Shown: piece after piece, positions 58,527 to 64,000 of the stretch
Numbering within the stretch: position 1 is the stretch's first letter
How the letters are laid out: the number at the start of each line of letters is the position of its first letter
Assembly (NCBI GenBank): GCA_036346255.1
Contig: CM070634.1
Coordinates: 82,773,020-82,837,019, forward strand
DNA length: 64,000 bases
Source: Ampelocalamus luodianensis
Lineage: Eukaryota; Streptophyta; Magnoliopsida; Poales; Poaceae
Reading direction: 5' to 3'
Made by a program: the position numbers and the translations under genes
Notes under the pieces: model-generated
Databases searched by the model: none
What the model was told of the DNA's origin: nothing
The model's input: only the letters and a program-made list of their open reading frames with translations

Positions 58527-59280
58527 TGCCGCTAGAATCGTCAGCAACGTTAAGTCGTTTGGTGTTTACACTGCTACTTGTTCGTGTGGCAGGCTCGTGG
58601 TGGCTTCTGGCTACTAGTAGTAATTTAAGTGGCACTCAGCACGTAGGAATGTGGCGCGGTGATGGGGCGGGCACGTGGTTTTGACGGGGGAACGTTGGTT
58701 TGAGACGGGCGCCGCACACGGGATCAACACCGTGGGATCCGGTGGTGCCGGTCACACTTATCTGTAGTTAGAGTGCAGTCTGAGCGGATATTGATGGATA
58801 TCATCTGCCTGTAGCCTATTCAGTATTTTTTTGGAGTTGTAGTTGATACGGATAATATCAGTTACTCATTTTTCCATCCCGTATTCGTTCGTGAGTTTTC
58901 GATCGGTGGACAGATAGAAATTATCATCTCTTTTGTACCTCTATACAGAGCATTGGACAATAGGAGTGCAATTAGAGCGAACACGGAGAAACTAATTGCT
59001 GAAATATTGAAGAAAAATACTTAATATCTCCTGTATACTTAGTTACAATAACCCACCTATCTATTATCTTGTTGCTAAGTGAAGTCACAACAGATTTTTT
59101 TCGTACCATCTGACATACAGACACATACGACGGTTATCGCTTATCATGTATCCTATTATGTATTTTTTCTTCTCAGAGTCGAAATCGAACACAAATAGTA
59201 TCGAATATTTATTTATCTATTTCGTATTCGCTCTGTGACCGTTCGATCGGTGAAAATTATCCGCTCCGTTCGCACCTTTA
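58527..59280. other. Upstream region of the CIPK gene with hAT-like debris
   Basis: The first ~150 bp before the start codon is the likely 5' UTR and promoter; no clear TATA box is seen. From about 58780 to 59270 phrases such as AGTATCGAATA, TTCGTATTCGCTC and GATCGGTG resemble the interior of the hAT-like element at 60188-61298. A decayed relative probably lies here, but its ends are not recognisable. Confidence 0.4.
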
Positions 59281-59547
59281 TCTATATGTATTGCGAGGAG
59301 TGCGCAGGCCAACCGGAGGCGGGCAGGTGGCGCAGGCCGTGAGGGGTATTTGCGCTGCGCCGTGCGAGAGGGGACAAAGGTTGGGTGTTGAGTTGGGAGC
59401 CGGGGAGTGGTGGGGCAGAGGGCCCATGAGGGGGAGGTGTGGGGGCGTCGTTGCCGGTGAGGTTGGAGCGCGGAAGGAAGGGGGCTAGATTCGGGTGCAT
59501 CGGACTGGTAAATGGGCCGTTTTGCTTTGCCCGTTCAGCGTTCACAG

Positions 59548-59935
59548 CGTTCAGCGTGATGCTATGCACGACAAACTTGGACCGTCTTTCCATTTTCCTG
59601 CCTTACGGCCAAGAGGAGACGTGTCCTATGAATCTTCGTGTACCTTACTCCCAAACTCACCTATGTCCTCTAATGTCTAGTGAGACAATGGAAAGGAGCT
59701 GTCTAGGGAGACGTTCAGCGTTCAACGTGATGCCATGCATGACAAACTTGGACCACCTCCTCTATGCCGTAAGGCAGGACCGCTGGAGGGGCAGCCCTGA
59801 ATCATCCGGCAGCCTTCTCTCTGGCGCCAACACGTGTCCAAGGAATCTTCGTGTACCTTGCTCCCAAATTCACCTATGTCCTCTAATGTCTAGGGACGAC
59901 GATGGCCCTACTCTCAGGACCTGCGGGGAATTCCT
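59548..59935. repeat. Imperfect tandem duplication of ~170-210 bp
   Basis: The segment GTTCAGCGTGATGCYATGCA...ACAAACTTGGACC...CGTGTCC...GAATCTTCGTGTACC occurs at about 59548-59690 and 59719-59905. The second copy has about 40 extra bases. A 167-codon open frame spans both copies but shows no known domain. Confidence 0.85.
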
Positions 59936-60187
59936 CTATTAGGAGATGAGTACGAATAAACTTTGTTCCCGCTATCTTATATGGGGATGAAAACGGGGAT
60001 ACCTCTTCCATCCACCTTTTACCCTGATAAACATTCATATGCACGTAGATTGGTAGATTACATGTCTAATTACATATGTTTTTGTCTCTGGACTATTTTT
60101 TTTGTATAATCTATAGTATATTACTTATTTAGTACTCCCTGCATTTTATATTACTTGACGCTGTGATGTAAGAAAACGTGCTACAGG

Positions 60188-61298
60188 TAGGGGTGAAAAC
60201 GGATCGGAAACGGACGGATAATGGCTTTATCATATTTGTTTTCATATTATTTTTCGAATCCGGATACGAATACGAATACCCCGGATACGAATGCGAATAC
60301 GGATAGTATCGAATACGAATACGGAGCGAATACGAATCAAAGCGAATACGGTCATATATATTTTCTAACATGAAACCCCTTAAATTGTATGCGAGATTAA
60401 CGAAAACATATAACTAATTTATTTGATGTAAATATTCATGAATTGTTTCTTTTAGCAACCACACATAACATTGGCACTAGTAAGTTACATTAACTAGTTC
60501 ATCACAAATACAACACTTAGTTTACCATATTTAGCTCATAAGTCATAACTTACAAAGTCATCATTCATTCACACTTAGTTCATCATATACATAAAATTTA
60601 GTTCACATTAACATCGATTAGGCGGATGGTTAATCTATCATAATAAATGACTGTAACATCCCAAAGTATGTTACCAAAAATAAAATTAATAAAGTTATTA
60701 TTTTATTGGATTTTCTAAGATTTAAAAGAGTTTTACGGTTAAAAGGAAAAAACAATAAAATAATGTCAATTATTTATTTTTCTACTTTTAATGTAAAAAT
60801 AAAATTTATTGAGTTATCTGGATTTTATTGGATTTAAAGTGAAAAATAAAATTTTAATTAATTTATTGAATTTTACTGATTTTAAAAGGTTTTCCTATTT
60901 TAGAAATTTAAAATAATTTATATACAAAAAAACCAACTTTAAGTTAGAATTAATTTTATTAAGTTAAAAATAATTCAACGAATTTCTATAATTTTTAACT
61001 CTATTTGTTGTTTTCTAAAGACTATTTGATTTGTTGCATTTTAAAATTCAAAAATCAATTAAAATCCCTTTCTCTTTTGGGCTGAAATCCACTTTTGGGC
61101 GAAATCGGATATCGGACTCGTCTTATCGGATAATCCGTATTCGTTTCCGTATCCATAGGATAGCATGCCTACCGTATTTGTTTAGTTTAGACAAAAAATC
61201 CGAATTCGTTTCGATCCAAAATTATCAGAAAAATCGATCCGAGACATTAGAATCGTTTTGTCGGATCGGTCGAACTATCCGATCCGTTTTCACCCCTA
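60188..61298. mobile_element. hAT-like non-autonomous element
   Basis: The termini TAGGGGTGAAAACGGATCGG and, read inward from the right, TAGGGGTGAAAACGGATCGG are identical. They are flanked by a perfect 8-bp duplication, GCTACAGG, at 60180-60187 and 61299-61306. The subterminal DNA repeats CGAATACGAATAC and its complement. There is no transposase. The middle holds an LTR fragment. Confidence 0.92.
60654..61090 (+). mobile_element. 5' fragment of a family-A long LTR inside the hAT-like element
   Basis: It begins TGTAACATCCCAAAGTATGT, matching the first bases of the LTR at 18600 (minus) and 21930 (plus). The AT-rich stretch with TAAAGTTATTATTTTATTGG matches the start of the minus-strand copy. 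Similarity fades near the TTTGGGCTGAAATCC segment. The rest of the LTR is absent. Confidence 0.75.
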
Positions 61299-61332
61299 GC
61301 TACAGGCGTCAACTATAAAAAAACGAAGGTAG

Positions 61333-63380
61333 TATCATTTTACCATCGCATGTGTTAATAAATTTATATATTTCTATGAAATTATATGATAGAGTTATGA
61401 AATTATCTCAATATCCTTCGAATTTAGGTATTTATTGGGCTCAGTTCCCCACCAATTCCCCAATGGGGATGGGGACGGGATGAACATCGCCCGATAGCTA
61501 AATAGAGAGTGAGGATGAGAGGGCATTCCTGCGAAGAATAGCTCCCCGTTGCCATCCCTACTAATGTTACAAGACATAACCTCTAATTTCATACACTTTG
61601 GATATAAAATGTTGATCTATGCACCAAAGTATATTCTCTATCTTAAGATTGCCTGTAAACTCAGGTCACCCTTAAACTGTGTCATTAGGCATTAACCATG
61701 TAACGTTGTATACAACTGATGTATCCTGATGAATGAACGATTTGAACCATGTTCCTGGTGTAAACGAGGGCTAGAGAGTGTTGGAGCACTTTCTAACACC
61801 AAAGGATCTTCGTAATTGATGTGCTTCTTGACAAACCACCCACCCTTCATCTCACCCTAGCTAATCACCACAAATGTGCAGTACTCACGCTGTAAATCCA
61901 CAACTTTCTACTATTTGTACTTGTTCACGGTAGTAATATATGTTTAACTATCACTAATTTACGGTTATATTCTTTTGTTGTGATATCTGTCATAGTGGAT
62001 CTTAAAAGAGAAAAGCGAAGACACATGATTATCATGCAAAAATATCTACTCAAATCATGTTATGCTTGTGTAGGCAACACATACGTGTACATAAGCGAAA
62101 TGATAACAATATTTTTTTGAACATATATAGATTTGGTTGGTATATGTTGGCTCCACATTTACGAATCCTCCAAGCTAAGAAGAAATAATAGTAATCTCGA
62201 CATGACAGCATTGCCAAATAATGCCTCTCCATGCTCTCCAAAGGCATCATTAGCCAAGTCGAAAACAACCGGTTATCCAGCCATGCCGACATGGCCACCC
62301 CCGTGCCGTCCAAAAATCCAAAAAGGATCGACAAGGATAATAAAAGGTCATCGGGTGGAGACGGGCATATTCTGGTATCCAACGCGTCGCTTCTCCCGTG
62401 TGGGCATCACGCTGCTCGGTATTCTTCATTTCTTCTCCGGCGCAGCGCATCATGAGTACATCGGCAACCCCGTTGAGACAAAGACGCAGCTTTCGGTCGG
62501 TCCAAATAATTGAGCGAGTACACAGCGACCTCTCCTCCGCGCGACGGCGCAACGTCGCCGTTGGAAAAGACGAGCATTATTGCCGCGAGAGGACACGCAT
62601 TATCTCTGACAGGGATGGTTGTTGCGGCCTTGAGAAATGCTCTACATTACTGTGCTGACCAGATGAACTGGCTCTATCCAGTGACTGGTGTCCCCTTCAA
62701 TTCGTGCCACTTGGCGACGCCTGGTTCTCTCCCGAATCCTGGCCGTTTGATTGGTGTACCAATACCGTGGTTTAATCTGTGATCCTTTGTGCTCTGACCT
62801 CTGGATTTGGGTTGTGTGGTGTGAGCTATTGGAAAGGAACTGATGGCTGCATTATTGCAATTTTCTGTGCTTTGCCCTTTTGGCCCACGGAATCTATAAC
62901 TAGCCAGCTCAAAAGCTCTCACTCCATTAGAATTCTACCCAGTTATTGTACCATTGCTCAAGTTCTGTCTTCGGATTGAAAAGGAGGCAAAATTCTCTCT
63001 AGTTTGAGCGGTTCTGTTGAATCTTGACAATCTTCTGCGTTGGAGCCGTACGTTCGGATGATTAGCTAGATTCACATGCTTTTGTTATAAAGCGAAGAAC
63101 TAACTTATGACTGACCTGTGGAAGATTCCACAATCTTTTGTTGATTGCACTGCAATACTGTAAGAGTTAGCACGCAATCTTTGTGGTACAAGAACAAGAT
63201 AAAGGGTGAATATAAGGGTTTGGCTCAAATCTGTATGTAGTATAGATCAGTGCAAGATTTTATTTGTGGTGAGCTTATGCTCAGATCACTGTTCTTTTCA
63301 GATGGAACTTTATCATCATGTACAACCTCCTTTTTCTCTAGGGAAAAGAAACCTTCATCATCAAGCTTTCTCGCGACACG
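61333..63380. other. Intergenic DNA, no gene seen
   Basis: Open frames at 62050-62780 overlap on both strands and show no recognisable domain. Near 61440-61560 there is a degenerate CCCCAATGGGGATGGGGACGGG segment, often seen in hAT-type debris in plants. Confidence 0.45.
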
Positions 63381-63389
63381 ATACGATCA

Positions 63390-63665
63390 CCAAACTAGAC
63401 TCCTGCTTTGCGCGGCGCCTTCGTCTGCCCAAGAGTGGATGCCGTCCTTGATGTTTCGAAGTAGGACCTCAGCCGGTCATTCGGTTTGTTGGAAAATTCT
63501 AGCGTTTCGCTCGGTCCATAAGCCCCAGATGGCAGCTATTATTGCCGAGCTAACAGCAGATGCGTTGCCCGATATCTTTTTGAGATGTCTTCCATCGGAT
63601 TCAAATTTTCTCAGATATTGTAAAGGCAATGGTAGAGAGCAACAGTACCATTCCTTGATCCACAA
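63390..63665 (-). mobile_element. Short remnant of LINE ORF2 C-terminus
   Basis: The minus strand reads SSAIIAAIWGLWTERNARIF and, after a stop and shift, NIKDGIHSWADEGA. This is the conserved tail of plant LINE or reverse-transcriptase-like proteins. No RT core, 3' UTR or poly(A) is identified. Confidence 0.6.
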
Positions 63666-63669
63666 CCAC

Positions 63670-64000
63670 TCGATTAAAAGGGTAACTCACGAGATTAGCA
63701 GCCACAGTAAAAAAAAACTGCGGTACTCCATGTGCTACAATGCAATGCCACAGTACTGAACACATCTTGACCATTGATTTTTATCCAATGGATGGGATTG
63801 ACTATGGCACGATGACATTGCAACGGAATGTCAGGGACATGAATCCTCTTCCATCCATCATTAGAGCAAGTCACCCTGAGTCCAAGTAGATGGTTTTAAA
63901 TAATCGACTTGTAGCCAGCTAACCCCCGCCATATAAGACAACTGTAATTGCAATGGAGGAGCAAATGGTTAGTCGCCTCTAGGTTTGTGTAGCATAGAGG
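63670..64000. other. Right edge of the window, nothing identified
   Basis: No coding region, repeat or element terminus is visible. Confidence 0.4.

Larger units (their letters stand above)
60135..61332. mobile_element. Stowaway-like MITE, split by a hAT-like element
   Basis: The left end CTCCCTGCATTTTATATTAC and the right end, read inward, CTACCTTCGTTTTTTTATAG are imperfect inverted repeats, each followed by TTGACG. Both ends abut a TA (60133-60134 and 61333-61334), the Stowaway target duplication. Without the inserted element it would be about 80 bp. Confidence 0.65.

Noticed and set aside
57303..58535. 410-codon plus-strand open frame opposite the CIPK gene
   Set aside because: It is the antisense shadow of a GC-rich kinase gene. 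The minus frame has every kinase and NAF motif.
58527..58547. Upstream extension of the CIPK start by seven codons
   Set aside because: The upstream 'start' is a TTG. The ATG at 58526 has a good plant initiation context and gives the usual family N-terminus.
59439..59942. 167-codon plus-strand open frame
   Set aside because: It runs across an imperfect tandem duplication, has no recognisable domain and no splice or promoter context.
62050..62782. Overlapping open frames near the right end
   Set aside because: They occur on both strands with no domain, and nothing supports either strand.

Overview
This is plant nuclear DNA from a grass, most likely the rice genus (Oryza). The evidence is a four-exon group IIa WRKY gene with canonical GT-AG introns, an intronless GC-rich CIPK kinase gene, and Ty3/gypsy LTRs, Ty1/copia, LINE, CACTA, Mutator-like, hAT-like and Stowaway-like elements typical of grasses. 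From memory, rice chromosome 9 carries WRKY76/WRKY62 close to CIPK16/CIPK27, and the window fits that segment. I could not check species or synteny.

Only two genes look functional, both on the minus strand. They are a WRKY62/76-clade transcription factor (33480-34679, 284 aa, four exons) and a CBL-interacting protein kinase (57174-58526, 450 aa, single exon). Both families act in stress and defence signalling; the sequence does not show that they work together. Nearly everything else is transposon sequence.

Layout: 1-3593, 3' part of a very long LTR; 3594-4118, fragment of another LTR; 5314-6577, Mutator-like foldback element; 7619-10800, decayed copia element; 10911-29343, solo long LTR (minus) split by a 15.3-kb CACTA element (13575-28907). 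The CACTA element holds a broken TNP1/Ulp1-type gene, two further solo LTRs (14799-18600 minus, 21930-25552 plus), a 389-bp tandem array and a captured F-box/MYND-like gene fragment. Next come small MITE-like elements (30290-33420), the WRKY gene, a copia element with LTRs, PBS, PPT and a perfect 5-bp target duplication but a broken polyprotein (35113-40651), another solo long LTR (42200-44834), tandem-repeat DNA (46-48.4 kb), a LINE fragment (49.1-49.6 kb), a LINE in head-inverted arrangement (50700-56676), the CIPK gene, a three-level nest (Stowaway-like > hAT-like > LTR fragment, 60135-61332) and a LINE remnant (63.4-63.7 kb).

The most interesting signals are blocks conserved between long LTRs that otherwise differ, including a palindromic GAGTAC...GTACTC hairpin; the CACTA element with a captured host gene fragment; the inverted LINE, which looks like twin priming; and a hairpin MITE about 60 bp past the WRKY stop codon. 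I found no convincing wholly new protein system.
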